A stretch of 64,000 bases of DNA from Brevundimonas vesicularis (GCF_027105095.1 NZ_CP114278.1:2950501-3014500), one strand, 5' to 3'. Positions 53,233 through 62,060 are shown, numbered from the stretch's first letter. Numbers and translations: made by a program. The notes: generated by a model from the letters alone, not told the origin.

Positions 53233-53361
53233 CGTCATTCCGGGGCGTCCGAAGGACGAAGCCGGAACCCAGGAGGCGGGCATCAGGCGCTGGACGTGTT
53301 CAACAGCGCGACTGCTGCCCTGGGTTCCGGGTTCTTCGCTCCGCTCAGCCCCGGAATGACG
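53233..53361. repeat. 129-bp CATTCCGGGGC-type inverted-repeat element
   Basis: Terminal 14-bp perfect inverted repeats (CGTCATTCCGGGGC / GCCCCGGAATGACG) and an inner perfect pair (CCGGAACCCAGG / CCTGGGTTCCGG at 53262 and 53319) give a long hairpin structure. It occupies most of the gap before the polysaccharide export gene, so it may affect that gene's promoter or terminate the upstream gene. Confidence 0.82.
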
Positions 53362-53457
53362 AGCAGAGAGACCTCTCTTTTTGACCCTCGACCCGCCCCT
53401 AGACCGGAACAACCGACGCGTTTAGCCTTCACACCCGAAACGATCAGGGGCGATGAC

Positions 53458-53994
53458 ATGGGGGTAAAGACGGGCATCGGCCTGCTGGTCGCGATCCTGT
53501 CGCTGGGCCTGACCGCCTTTGCGCCTCAGAGCGTGTCGGACTATCGCCTCGCCTCCGCCGACAAGGTGCGCATCGACGTCTTCGGCGAGGCGGCGCTGGG
53601 CGGCGAGTTCGTGATCGACGCCAACGGCCGGATCGCCCTGCCCCTGATCGGCGAGGTCCAGGCTGCCGGCCTGACAGGCGCCCAGCTTCAGGACGCCGTC
53701 GCTCAAGCCTTGAGCCAGGGCTATCTGAACCAGCCGCGCGTCACCGCCCAGGTCCTGACCTATCGGCCGATCTACATCCTGCGCGAGGTCAATCGGCCGG
53801 GAGAATACCCCTATCTGCCGGACCTGACGGTGCTGAACGCCGTGGCGACGGCCCAAGGCTTCACCTATCGCGCCAACACGCGCCGCGTCTTCGTGCGTCG
53901 CGCCGGATCACGGGTCGAAGAGGCCCAGCCGCTGACCGCCGATGCGCGTGTTTCGCCCGGCGACACCCTTCGGATCGGCGAACGCTACTTCTGA
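53458..53994 (+). CDS. Short polysaccharide export protein (Wza-like)
   Basis: A 178-residue protein with an N-terminal signal, the polysaccharide export domain (DYRLASADKVRIDVFGEAALGGEFVIDANGRIALPLIGEVQAAG) and a SLBB-like part (ILREVNRPGEYPYLPDLTVLNAVATAQGFT). The usual lipobox Cys is absent, so it is not a classical lipoprotein. It lacks the C-terminal membrane helix of full-length Wza. ATG 53458 follows AGGGG. Confidence 0.88.
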   Translation: MGVKTGIGLLVAILSLGLTAFAPQSVSDYRLASADKVRIDVFGEAALGGEFVIDANGRIALPLIGEVQAAGLTGAQLQDAVAQALSQGYLNQPRVTAQVLTYRPIYILREVNRPGEYPYLPDLTVLNAVATAQGFTYRANTRRVFVRRAGSRVEEAQPLTADARVSPGDTLRIGERYF

Positions 53995-54001
53995 CCTGCC
54001 G

Positions 54002-54304
54002 TCAGATCGGCATCGCCATGATTTCCTTATAGGCGGAAATCACTTGGTCGCGGACCGAGATCACCGTTTCCAGGGACGCCTCAGCCGAACTCAGCGCCGT
54101 GACCACATCGATCAGATTGCCCTGGCCCTGAACCGAGCGGGTCATCTGGGTTTCGGCCGCGCGCGACTGCTGGGTCATGTCGGTCATGGCGTTCTTGACC
54201 AGGTCGGCGAAGCCGCCGTCCCCGACGCCGGGCGCTTGGGCGGCGGTCGGCATGGCGCCGCCCTGAACGGCGGCATAGGCCTTGGCGGCCATCATCGGAT
54301 TCAT
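54002..54304 (-). CDS. fliE: Flagellar hook-basal body protein FliE
   Basis: A 100-residue basal-body adaptor between MS ring and proximal rod. FADLVKNAMTDMTQQSRAAE and the C-terminal LSSAEASLETVISVRDQVISAYKEIMAMPI match the family. Last gene of flgB-flgC-fliE, 10 bp after flgC. Confidence 0.95.
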   Translation of the reverse strand: MNPMMAAKAYAAVQGGAMPTAAQAPGVGDGGFADLVKNAMTDMTQQSRAAETQMTRSVQGQGNLIDVVTALSSAEASLETVISVRDQVISAYKEIMAMPI

Positions 54305-54314
54305 GGCCTAGTCC

Positions 54315-54734
54315 TCAGCGTTTGATGATGTCGAGGGTGCGGCTGTCCATCGACCGCGCCGTCTCGATGACGTTCAGATTGGCCTCATAGGCGCGCTGCG
54401 CCTCGCGCATGTCCATCGCCTCGACCAGGGTGTCGACATTGGGCCGCATCACATAGCCCTGCGCATTCGCTGCAGGGTGCGACGGGTCATAGTCCATCTT
54501 GAAGTCGCCCTGGTCAGGCCGGACCTCGGCCAGGGTGACGCCGGTCGCCCCATCGACCTCGCGCGCCTGGAAGACCGGGATCTGGCGGCGATAAGGCTCG
54601 CCGCCCGGCGTGCGCGCCGTCGACTGGGCGTTGGCGATGTTCTCGGCGATCACGCGCATGCGCGACTGCTGCGCCTTCAGGGCCGAGGCCGCCACCGCCA
54701 TGGCGCTGTTCGAAGGGGGGATGGGATCAGGCAT
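54315..54734 (-). CDS. flgC: Flagellar basal-body rod protein FlgC
   Basis: A 139-residue proximal rod protein with the rod motif MRVIAENIANAQSTARTPGGEPYRRQ and the C-terminal helix NVDTLVEAMDMREAQRAYEANLNVIETARSM. It lies 25 bp after flgB. Confidence 0.96.
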   Translation of the reverse strand: MPDPIPPSNSAMAVAASALKAQQSRMRVIAENIANAQSTARTPGGEPYRRQIPVFQAREVDGATGVTLAEVRPDQGDFKMDYDPSHPAANAQGYVMRPNVDTLVEAMDMREAQRAYEANLNVIETARSMDSRTLDIIKR

Positions 54735-54759
54735 GGGTCAGTCCTTCTCGGCCATCGGC

Positions 54760-55164
54760 TCAGGCGCCCGGCCGCTTGGCGGCCATGCGGATCATGGACA
54801 TGGATTTCTGGTAGAAGCCGATGGCGGCGTCATAGGCCATGCGGCTCTCGGCCATCTTCAGCATCTGCTCTTCGACCACCACCGAGTTGCCGTCCAGCGT
54901 GGTCTCCGAATCGGGGGCCTTGGTCGGAGCGAACCGCACCGGCGAACCGGCCGGCGCGATATGGGCCGCATTGGTGCGCACCATCTGCAGCCCCCCGCCC
55001 GAGCGCATGGCGGCGGCGAAGTCGGTCGGCTGTTTCAGGTCGCGCCCGACGAAGCCCGGCGTATCGGCGTTGGCGACGTTCTCGGCGATGACCCGCTGGC
55101 GCGCGTCCAGCCAGCCCAGCCGGCCCTTGATCTGCCCCAGCAGCGGTATGTCGGCGACGCCCAT
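54760..55164 (-). CDS. flgB: Flagellar basal-body rod protein FlgB
   Basis: A 134-residue proximal rod protein. QRVIAENVANADTPGFVGRDLKQPTDF is the N-terminal rod motif and VVVEEQMLKMAESRMAYDAAIGFYQKSMSMIRMA the C-terminal helix. First gene of the operon, divergent from fliO across a 145-bp region with CtrA-like boxes. Confidence 0.96.
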   Translation of the reverse strand: MGVADIPLLGQIKGRLGWLDARQRVIAENVANADTPGFVGRDLKQPTDFAAAMRSGGGLQMVRTNAAHIAPAGSPVRFAPTKAPDSETTLDGNSVVVEEQMLKMAESRMAYDAAIGFYQKSMSMIRMAAKRPGA

Positions 55165-55221
55165 GGCGGTCTCCCGTGCGACGCGAATGCGCGCGATGGG
55201 CAGAAAATGCCGCCTAGATGG

Positions 55222-55265
55222 TTAATAGGGGGTTATCTCAACGGGTCGTTAACCGTGGTGGTTAA
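55222..55265. promoter_or_regulatory. CtrA-like boxes between flgB and fliO
   Basis: TTAA-TAGGGGG-TTAT (55222-55236) matches the CtrA consensus TTAA-N7-TTAA with one mismatch. A second pair, TTAACC and GTTAAC (55249-55266), has TTAA halves nine bases apart. Early flagellar operons of Caulobacter are CtrA-activated, so divergent control of flgBC-fliE and fliOP is plausible. Confidence 0.55.
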
Positions 55266-55309
55266 CATTCGCGGCCTGAGCGCGGACTGCGCGGGGCCTT
55301 TGCAGCGTC

Positions 55310-55600
55310 ATGAATTTCCTCGATCTCGCCCGGGCGGTCTTCGGCCTGGCCTTCACCCTCGGCCTGATCGGGATCGCGGCCTGGGCTGCGCGCCGCTATG
55401 CGCCGCAAATCCTGGCCCGGTTGAATGCGGAGCGCGGCGAGCGCCGGCTTCAGGTCGTCGAGACCCTGGTGCTGGACCCCGCCCGTCGCCTCGTTCTGGT
55501 CCGCGTCGACGACGAGGAGCGGCTGATCCTGCTGGGCGAAGGCCGCGAACTGATCGAACCGCGTCAGCCCTCTCTCGGCAAAACAGGAGGCGGCCAGTGA
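55310..55600 (+). CDS. fliO: Flagellar biosynthetic protein FliO
   Basis: A 96-residue protein with one N-terminal membrane helix (FGLAFTLGLIGIAAWAAR) and the cytoplasmic FliO domain (LQVVETLVLDPARRLVLVRVDDEERLILLGEG). It helps assemble FliP in the export gate. Stop overlaps the fliP GTG start. Confidence 0.88.
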   Translation: MNFLDLARAVFGLAFTLGLIGIAAWAARRYAPQILARLNAERGERRLQVVETLVLDPARRLVLVRVDDEERLILLGEGRELIEPRQPSLGKTGGGQ

Positions 55601-56409
55601 AGCCCGCCGTCTTCGTCAAGCCGACCGGCGCCGAGCTGAAGCGTGCGGCCCTGCTGTCGCTGTTCACCACTCTTGTCTGCCTGGCCTGGCCTGTCGCGGC
55701 CCTGGCTCAGCAGGCGGCGCAAAGCGGCTCGGCCCTCAACATTGATCTGGGCACCGGCGCCGGCCTGACCCAGCGCGTGGTCCAGCTGGTCGGTCTGATG
55801 ACCGTCCTGTCCTTGGCGCCGTCCATCGTCATCATGACCACCAGCTTCGTGCGGATCATCGTGGTGCTGTCGCTGCTGCGCACGGCGCTGGGCCTGCAAC
55901 AGTCGCCGCCGAACGCCGTCCTAGTGTCTTTGTCGCTGTTCCTGAGCGCCATCGTCATGGCCCCGACCTGGCAGGACGCCTATGATTCGGGCATTCGTCC
56001 GCTGATGGATCAGCAGATCGAACTGCCCCAGGCCTTCGATCAGGCGTCCGAACCCGTAAAAACCTTCATGCTGGCCCAGGTGGACCGTGGGGACCTCGCC
56101 CTGTTCACCCGGCTGTCGAAGATCGACCCGCCCCAGAACGTCCAGGACCTGCCCCTGCGTGTGGTCACCCCGGCCTTCATGATCAGCGAGCTGAAGAAGG
56201 CGTTCGAAATCGGATTTCTCCTTTTCGTTCCGTTCCTTGTGATCGATCTGGTGGTGGCCAGCGTGCTGATGTCCATGGGCATGATGATGCTCCCTCCGGT
56301 GGTGGTCTCCCTCCCCTTCAAGTTGATCTTCTTCGTGCTGGTGGACGGCTGGCGATTGGTCGCCGGAAGCCTGGTCGAGAGCTTCCAGCGGGCGTCCGGT
56401 ACCGGATAA
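55597..56409 (+). CDS. fliP: Flagellar type III export gate protein FliP
   Basis: A 270-residue export-gate subunit. It has a cleavable signal ending ALAQQ, then helices with LVGLMTVLSLAPSIVIMTTSFVRIIVVLSLLRTALG, QQSPPNAVLVSLSLFLS and the C-terminal PFLVIDLVVASVLMSMGMMMLPPV. GTG 55597 overlaps fliO by four bases. Confidence 0.96.
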   Translation: MKPAVFVKPTGAELKRAALLSLFTTLVCLAWPVAALAQQAAQSGSALNIDLGTGAGLTQRVVQLVGLMTVLSLAPSIVIMTTSFVRIIVVLSLLRTALGLQQSPPNAVLVSLSLFLSAIVMAPTWQDAYDSGIRPLMDQQIELPQAFDQASEPVKTFMLAQVDRGDLALFTRLSKIDPPQNVQDLPLRVVTPAFMISELKKAFEIGFLLFVPFLVIDLVVASVLMSMGMMMLPPVVVSLPFKLIFFVLVDGWRLVAGSLVESFQRASGTG

Positions 56410-56523
56410 TCCCCCGCCCCATATGGCTTTAAGCGTCATCGGCGCTTGCAAAGCGTATGGAAATCCGTGTTGATCCCCCGGTCCTCGCTCGGAATCGGGC
56501 GACTAACACTGGAAACGCTTCTT

Positions 56524-56802
56524 ATGACCACTCAAGCCGAACTGATCGCCGCCGTCGCCAAGGACGCTGGTGTTTCGCAGGCCGACGCCGGCAAGGTGCT
56601 GACCGCGATCGTCGAAAACATCCACTCGACCCTGAAGTCGGGCGGCGACATCCGCATCTCGAACCTGGGCGTCTTCGACACCGCCGACCGCGCTGAGCGC
56701 GAAGGCCGCAACCCGGCTACCGGCGCGACCATCAAGATCGCCGCCTCCAAGGCCGTGCGCTTCCGCGTCTCCAAGCCGCTGAAGGACGCCGTCAACGGCT
56801 AA
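56524..56802 (+). CDS. HU family DNA-binding protein
   Basis: A 92-residue nucleoid protein with the HU fold: MTTQAELIAAVAKDAGVSQAD, the beta-arm region DIRISNLGVFDTADRAEREGRNPATGATIKI and FRVSKPLKDAV. It bends DNA nonspecifically. Followed directly by a repeat element. Confidence 0.95.
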   Translation: MTTQAELIAAVAKDAGVSQADAGKVLTAIVENIHSTLKSGGDIRISNLGVFDTADRAEREGRNPATGATIKIAASKAVRFRVSKPLKDAVNG

Positions 56803-56809
56803 GCCTTAG

Positions 56810-56938
56810 ATCCTCCCCCGCATCGCGGGGGAGGGGGACCGCCGTAAGGCGGTGGAGGGGGCGACGGCATCACCGGTGCTGGGTCCGCCCCCTCCACCAC
56901 TTCGTGGTCCCCCTCCCCCGTAAAGCACGGGGGAGGAT
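56810..56938. repeat. 129-bp CTCCCC-type inverted-repeat element
   Basis: Terminal 11-bp perfect inverted repeats (ATCCTCCCCCG / CGGGGGAGGAT) enclose inner complementary blocks (GGGGGACC...GGTGGAGGGGGCG against CGCCCCCTCCACC...GGTCCCCC). It resembles the 47665 element and the 6399 mini copy. It lies between HU and the convergent repeat-protein gene and may act as a bidirectional terminator. Confidence 0.82.
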
Positions 56939-56987
56939 TATGCTTCGACGGGCGGGGGTCGCGACGCGATCTCCGCCCGCTTCAATT

Positions 56988-59837
56988 TCAGGCGGCGCTC
57001 TTGGCGTCGGCTTCTTTTCTGAACGCCTGTTTGGCGCTGTTGACCCAGCCGACGAAGGTGTCGGCCTGGCTGGACAGATTGGCGAAGTCGCCCGTTCCCG
57101 CCACGCCCGATAGATTGTCATCCAGCGCGACCCGCAGCGCCGCCGCCGACCTCGCGCCGGGAACCATCGGCCCGAAGCGCCCGCTCAGCCGCTGCAACGC
57201 GGCCCGATCGCCCGCCAGCGAGTAGCCGACGCCCGCCCGGATCAGCCAGCTCTCCTCGGCCGGCGTCAGGGCCGTGGTCGCGGTCTTGTAGCGATCGCCC
57301 AGCCGCGCCTCATAGATCGGCGCCGCCTCGCCCCACTTCTGCTGCTTCCAGAAGATGTCGGCCCGCACCTCGCGCGCCGGGTTCGACTGATCCCGGTCCA
57401 GCACCTCCAGCGCATGGTCGAACCGGCCCAGATCCATCAGGGCGCGCGCCTCCAGCGCCCGGCGCTCGCTGTTCATCGCATTGGGCAGCAGGGTGGTGCG
57501 CGAGCCCCAGATGGCCTGCAACGCCTTCTCCGGCTGACGGTCCATCAGATAGACGGTAGCCAGATTGGTCGCGACCTGGGCCTTGGCCACCCCGTCCAGA
57601 CGCTCATCCACCTGGTGCTTCAGCAGTTCGGCGGCCTGATCCAGCAGGTCCACGTCGATCAGCCGGCGCGACAGACGCCGCACCATCTCGTCGCCGTCCG
57701 CCCCGATCGGGGTCAGTTCGCGGAAGTCATAGAACAGCGCCAGCGCCTGCACCGGCTGCAAACCGTCCGCCGCCCCGTCCAGGAACAGGGCGCGGAAGGC
57801 GTTGGCCTGATCCGCCTGCACCTCGGCTGCGCCCGGCACGCCCGCCATCCGCTTGCCGGCCCCGCGCAGGGCGTCCAGCGCCTCGCGGTATCGCCCCTGC
57901 TGCAGATAGATGCCCGACAGTTTGCGCACGACCGCCATCTCGGTCGCATCCCCGCGCCAGCGCCATTTCAGCTGTTCCAGCTGGGCGGTCGCCTGATCCG
58001 GCGTGATCGCGCCCTTGTCCAGCTCCAGGCTGATGGCGCCCAGTTTCGCCGGCGTGGCGATCCCGTCCAGCGGCGCGCGCGCCACGGCCTTATAGACCGC
58101 CAGCGCCCGGCTCTTGTCGCCGTTCAGCTCGAACATCCGGGCCTGCACCAGCCGCGCGGTCAGTTGATCGACCGCTGGCGCATCCTGGCTGAACACATAG
58201 GCCAACAGCTGCTGGGCGGCGGCGAGATCATTCAACTGGATCGCGGCCATGGCGTGGGCCGCGCCGAACCGCGCGCGCCATTCCTTGGGGAAGCTGTCGA
58301 TGGCGGGGGCGCCGGCGGCGAAGTTGCGACGCGCCCCCTCCCAGTCGCCCATTTCCGAGGCGATATAGCCCAGCCAGACCTTGGTCGCCGGATCGTTGGC
58401 CAGGGCGGCACCCGCGAAATCGACCTGTGCCTCCTCCAACCGCCCGACGCCGACGCGCGCCACGCCCCGCAGGCCGCGCACTTCGGGCTCGCCTTGCAGG
58501 TTGGGCGCCTTGGCGATCAGGGCGTTCAGCACCCCGATGGCCTCATAGTTCAGGCCCGACCCGACCAGGAACCGGGCGAGCGCCATCCGCGCCTCGATCG
58601 GCGCGCGCGGATTATCCGCCGCCGCGATCGTCTCCAGCCCGGCCGCATCCTGCAGCCGGCGATAGCGGTCCGAGAATCCCGCCTCGCCCGTTGCGGACCA
58701 CGCCTCGTCGATCAGGGCCGGATAGGCCGCCCGCTTGGGTGCATCTGCATTGTGGTCGCCCGTCTCCAGCCCGGCCGCCGGCGACGACAAGGCCAGCCCC
58801 CTGGGTCGGCTCAGGGTCACCAGATCGCCCGCCGCCTCGATCTTCAGGTCGTCGGCCGACGTTTCGACCGCCAGGCCCTGCGCGGTCGGGATCAGGCTCA
58901 GATCGACCGTGCGCCGTCCGCCGGCGTAGCCCTTGCCGGGCGCCAGGGCCGTGACCGCCGCGAACCGGTCTCCGAGCAGCGGATCGGTCAGCCAGACCGC
59001 CTTGGTCGCCCCGGCCATCTGCGCCACCAGCACCGGCGCGCCGTCGTCGGACCGGCCGACCTCGACCCCGCCCGCCGCACCGTCCGGGCCGCCCAGGGTC
59101 ACGGTCCAGGTCCCGCCCTGCCCCTGCGCCGAGACGCCCAACCCCTCGGGTTCGGCGATCCTCAGCGCCGTATAGCCCGGCCCGGCCGCCCACTGGGCGT
59201 TCTTGGCCGACCCCAGCGCCTTGGCGCCGGTCATATCCATGCGCGCGGCCGTATCGAACACGACCCACACCGCATCGCCCCGGCGGAAGACCGCCGCCCC
59301 CACCGGCGCGCCCCAGTCGAAGGTCAGGACGGTCTTGCCGCCGGCCGTCTCGGCCCGCACCGGCACCACGGCCCTGGTCGTCTGCGGCTTGGCGGCGTCC
59401 CCGCCTTCCGGCGCCTTGCCGGGCGCATAGAGGTTCAGCCAAACCGCCCCGTCCGCGACGCCCGAGCGCGCATCCGCGCCCTGTTCCAGCGTCAGGATCA
59501 GGTCCGTGCCGGCCGCGCCCCGGCTCGGCCGCGTCTCGACCGACTTCACCCCCGCCGGCGGATCGACCTTCAATCGCGAGACGTCGGGCGCGGCGGTGGT
59601 CCCCAGCCGGACGACGACCTTGTCGCCCTCGCGGCTGACGCGCGAGCGCACCCCGATCACGCCGCCGAACTCGACCCGCGTGAACTCGGCGTTGGCGCCG
59701 ATATTGATGGACAGCGGATCGCGCGACCGGCCGACTTCCTGGGCCAGCGGCGCCATCGGCGCGAACACGACGGCGCCGGCCGTGGCGGCGGCCACGGTCG
59801 TCTTCAGGATGCGCTTTGTCGGCGAGGCCCCGGACAT
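56988..59837 (-). CDS. Large secreted TPR-like protein of unknown function
   Basis: A 949-residue protein with a signal peptide or anchor (ILKTTVAAATAGAVVFAPMAPLAQE). A beta-rich N-terminal region follows, with AMIN-like sequence (FTRVEFGGVIGVRSRV, KVVVRLGTTAAPDVSRL). From about residue 390 there is a long helical-repeat domain of tetratricopeptide type (YEAIGVLNALIAKAP, YREALDALRGAGK, DHALEVLDRDQ). ATG 59837 has GGGAG just upstream. Proximity to flagellar genes hints at an envelope or motility role, unproven. Confidence 0.75.
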   Translation of the reverse strand: MSGASPTKRILKTTVAAATAGAVVFAPMAPLAQEVGRSRDPLSINIGANAEFTRVEFGGVIGVRSRVSREGDKVVVRLGTTAAPDVSRLKVDPPAGVKSVETRPSRGAAGTDLILTLEQGADARSGVADGAVWLNLYAPGKAPEGGDAAKPQTTRAVVPVRAETAGGKTVLTFDWGAPVGAAVFRRGDAVWVVFDTAARMDMTGAKALGSAKNAQWAAGPGYTALRIAEPEGLGVSAQGQGGTWTVTLGGPDGAAGGVEVGRSDDGAPVLVAQMAGATKAVWLTDPLLGDRFAAVTALAPGKGYAGGRRTVDLSLIPTAQGLAVETSADDLKIEAAGDLVTLSRPRGLALSSPAAGLETGDHNADAPKRAAYPALIDEAWSATGEAGFSDRYRRLQDAAGLETIAAADNPRAPIEARMALARFLVGSGLNYEAIGVLNALIAKAPNLQGEPEVRGLRGVARVGVGRLEEAQVDFAGAALANDPATKVWLGYIASEMGDWEGARRNFAAGAPAIDSFPKEWRARFGAAHAMAAIQLNDLAAAQQLLAYVFSQDAPAVDQLTARLVQARMFELNGDKSRALAVYKAVARAPLDGIATPAKLGAISLELDKGAITPDQATAQLEQLKWRWRGDATEMAVVRKLSGIYLQQGRYREALDALRGAGKRMAGVPGAAEVQADQANAFRALFLDGAADGLQPVQALALFYDFRELTPIGADGDEMVRRLSRRLIDVDLLDQAAELLKHQVDERLDGVAKAQVATNLATVYLMDRQPEKALQAIWGSRTTLLPNAMNSERRALEARALMDLGRFDHALEVLDRDQSNPAREVRADIFWKQQKWGEAAPIYEARLGDRYKTATTALTPAEESWLIRAGVGYSLAGDRAALQRLSGRFGPMVPGARSAAALRVALDDNLSGVAGTGDFANLSSQADTFVGWVNSAKQAFRKEADAKSAA

Positions 59838-59960
59838 ATCTCCCGACCCATGCCGCACAAGGCCTTTAATCGCGGTTAACCGCCGTTCACCGTGATGATG
59901 GATGGCGTTAGGACAACCGGTCCACGCGACAGCGCCGTTTTAAGCGCCCATAGTCGTCCC

Positions 59961-60350
59961 ATGACCGATTATCCGCGCCTCAGCACCCTGAAGACCGGCC
60001 TGGCCTGTCGCTGCCCCCGCTGCGGCAAGGGTCCGCTGTTCAAGGGCTATCTGACGCTTCAGACGGAATGTCCCGCGTGCGGGCTCAGCTACGCCTTCGC
60101 CGATCCGGCGGACGGCCCGGCCTTCTTCGTCATGACGGCCGTCGGGGTGGTGGGGATGATCCTGCTGATGGTGTTCGACTTCACCGTCCACCCGCCGATC
60201 TGGGTGCATCTGGTCGTGACCCTGCCGATCCTGGTCGCCCTGTGCCTGGGGTGCCTTCGCCCCTTCAAGGCCTGGCTGGTCGCCGAACAATACGTCCACA
60301 AGGCCGCCCCGCCCGAGTTCTCCTCGAACGGCAAGCACGGGCCTTTCTAG
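59961..60350 (+). CDS. DUF983 membrane protein
   Basis: A 129-residue protein with N-terminal zinc-ribbon-like cysteines (CRCPRCGKGPLF and CPACGL) and two membrane helices (about residues 60-80 and 85-105). DUF983 proteins are common in alphaproteobacteria, often near cytochrome oxidase genes in other genomes; no function is settled. Confidence 0.9.
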   Translation: MTDYPRLSTLKTGLACRCPRCGKGPLFKGYLTLQTECPACGLSYAFADPADGPAFFVMTAVGVVGMILLMVFDFTVHPPIWVHLVVTLPILVALCLGCLRPFKAWLVAEQYVHKAAPPEFSSNGKHGPF

Positions 60351-60922
60351 GGTTCGATCACCGTCAGCTCGGGCCAGCGACCGCGCGCATTCTCGATGGT
60401 CCGGGTCCAGCCCTTGGCCAGCGGCCGGTTCGGATTGGGCCGGATCGTCAGGGTGAACACGTCCTCCAGCCCGAAAGGCGCGGCGACGCTGAGGCTGTCA
60501 TCCACCTCCAGCCGCACTCCGACCGCAAAGGTCGGCGCCACGAACCGCTCCAGCGCCTCGTCGGTCGATCCCAGCGGCTCATAGGGTTCGCCGAACCGGT
60601 TCTGGAACCACAGGTGCACCCGCGCCTGGTTGCGGACCTCGACCTGGCTGCGGAACGGTTCGTCGAAGGCGGCGGCGACGCGTTTGATGACGACGTCTTC
60701 AGCCTCATAGGACAGGTCCGACGCGTCGAAATAGGCCAGGTCGTAGTCCTTGACCCCATAGCCCGGATGCCGCCCTGTCCTGGCGTTCCACACGGCTTGA
60801 TAGACCGCTCCCGACACCAGTCGCCAATCGGGCAGGCCCAGCGCCCGGACGGTCGTCAGGACGTGCATCAGGCCAGCGTCCGCGCGCACGATGGCGGTCA
60901 GTTCCGCCTCCAGCTCGCTCAT
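60347..60922 (-). CDS. Nucleotidyltransferase family protein (DUF925)
   Basis: A 191-residue protein with LPDWRLVSGAVYQAVWN and the acidic VKDYDLAYFDASDLSYEAED, the conserved pieces of the DUF925 nucleotidyltransferase-like family. Substrate unknown. It follows thiD with a four-base overlap. Confidence 0.85.
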   Translation of the reverse strand: MSELEAELTAIVRADAGLMHVLTTVRALGLPDWRLVSGAVYQAVWNARTGRHPGYGVKDYDLAYFDASDLSYEAEDVVIKRVAAAFDEPFRSQVEVRNQARVHLWFQNRFGEPYEPLGSTDEALERFVAPTFAVGVRLEVDDSLSVAAPFGLEDVFTLTIRPNPNRPLAKGWTRTIENARGRWPELTVIEP

Positions 60923-61719
60923 CCCCGCACCGGCCAGCCGTGATCTAGCGGCCCGTGCCCGCCGCCCAAGCCCGGCGCCCGGCGGATCGCCTCGCCGACA
61001 TAGGCCCAGGCTTCGGCCACCGCGACCTCCAGCGGCCGCCCCATCGCCAGACCCGCCGCGCAGGCGCTCGCCAGGGTGCAGCCGGTGCCGTGGGTGTGGC
61101 GGGTGTCGATCCGTTCGGCCTCCAGCACCGTCTCGCCGTCTGCGGTCATCAGCAGGTCGATCACCGTCGGCCCCGATACATGGCCGCCCTTCATCAGCAC
61201 CGCCCGCGCGCCCATGGTCAGCAGGGACTCGCCCGCCCGGCGCTGGCCGTCCAGATCATGCACCGCGAACCCCGTCAGGGCCTCGGCCTCGGGCGCATTG
61301 GGCGTCAGCAGGGCCGCGCGCGGGATCATCAGGCGCTTCACCGCCTCGACCGCTGCATCCGGCAACAGGGGATGGCCGCCCTTGGCCACCATGACCGGGT
61401 CGACCACCGCCGGGGCGGCCGCCTCGTCCAGCAGGGCCGCGACCGTCTCGACCACCTCGACCGAGCCCAGCATGCCGGTCTTGACCGCGTCGGTCCCGAT
61501 GTCCTCCAGCACCGCCCGCGCCTGGGCTGCGATCAGATCCAGCGGCAGCGGATGGACGCCGTGAACCCCCAGGGTGTTCTGCACCGTGATGGCCGTGATG
61601 GCGGTGGCGGCGAACCCGCCCATCATCGTCACGGCCTTGATATCGGCCTGGATGCCCGCGCCGCCGCCGCTGTCCGACCCCGCCAGAATCAAGACGCGTC
61701 CTTGATGAAGCGCGCTCAT
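60919..61719 (-). CDS. thiD: Hydroxymethylpyrimidine/phosphomethylpyrimidine kinase
   Basis: A 266-residue ribokinase-fold enzyme phosphorylating HMP and HMP-P for thiamine synthesis. It has ILAGSDSGGGAGIQADIK, DPVMVAKGGHPLL, LLTPNAPEAEALTG and the catalytic HTHGTGCTLASA. No other thi genes and no TPP riboswitch are seen nearby. Overlaps the SMR gene by four bases. Confidence 0.95.
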   Translation of the reverse strand: MSALHQGRVLILAGSDSGGGAGIQADIKAVTMMGGFAATAITAITVQNTLGVHGVHPLPLDLIAAQARAVLEDIGTDAVKTGMLGSVEVVETVAALLDEAAAPAVVDPVMVAKGGHPLLPDAAVEAVKRLMIPRAALLTPNAPEAEALTGFAVHDLDGQRRAGESLLTMGARAVLMKGGHVSGPTVIDLLMTADGETVLEAERIDTRHTHGTGCTLASACAAGLAMGRPLEVAVAEAWAYVGEAIRRAPGLGGGHGPLDHGWPVRG

Positions 61720-62060
61720 GCCGCCGCTCCCGAAAACAGTTTCAACCCGACGATGCCCGCCACGATCAGCAGGATGCACACGGCCCTGACCGCCGTCGCC
61801 GGCTCGCCATAGACCAGGATGCCGACCACCGCCGCGCCCACCGCCCCGATGCCGGTCCAGACCGCATAGGCCGTGCCGATCGGCAGCTTCTGCGTGGCGA
61901 CCCACAACAGAATCATGCTGCCCGCCAGCGCGACCAGAACCCCCAGCGAGGTCCACGGCCGGCTGACGCCCACGTTCTTGAGGCCCGAGGCCCACAGGAC
62001 CTCCAGCAGACCGGCGACAACCAGCGTCGCCCACGGATTGATCGACATCACCCAGGACAT
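61716..62060 (-). CDS. SMR family transporter (SugE/Gdx-like)
   Basis: A 114-residue protein with four membrane helices and the membrane Glu in VVAGLLEVLWASGLK. The GTAYAVWTGIGAVGAAVVGI motif matches the SugE/Gdx subgroup, which exports guanidinium or quaternary ammonium compounds. ATG 62048 is an alternative start. No guanidine riboswitch is visible upstream. Confidence 0.85.
   Translation of the reverse strand: MSWVMSINPWATLVVAGLLEVLWASGLKNVGVSRPWTSLGVLVALAGSMILLWVATQKLPIGTAYAVWTGIGAVGAAVVGILVYGEPATAVRAVCILLIVAGIVGLKLFSGAAA

Noticed and set aside
57414..59879. An 821-codon plus-strand frame over the TPR-like protein
   Set aside because: Arg/Gln/Gly-rich shadow; the minus frame has a ribosome binding site, signal peptide and helical repeats.
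59866..59879. TTAA-N6-TTAA before the TPR-like gene as a CtrA box
   Set aside because: The spacer is six rather than seven bases and the site is only about 30 bp from the start codon.
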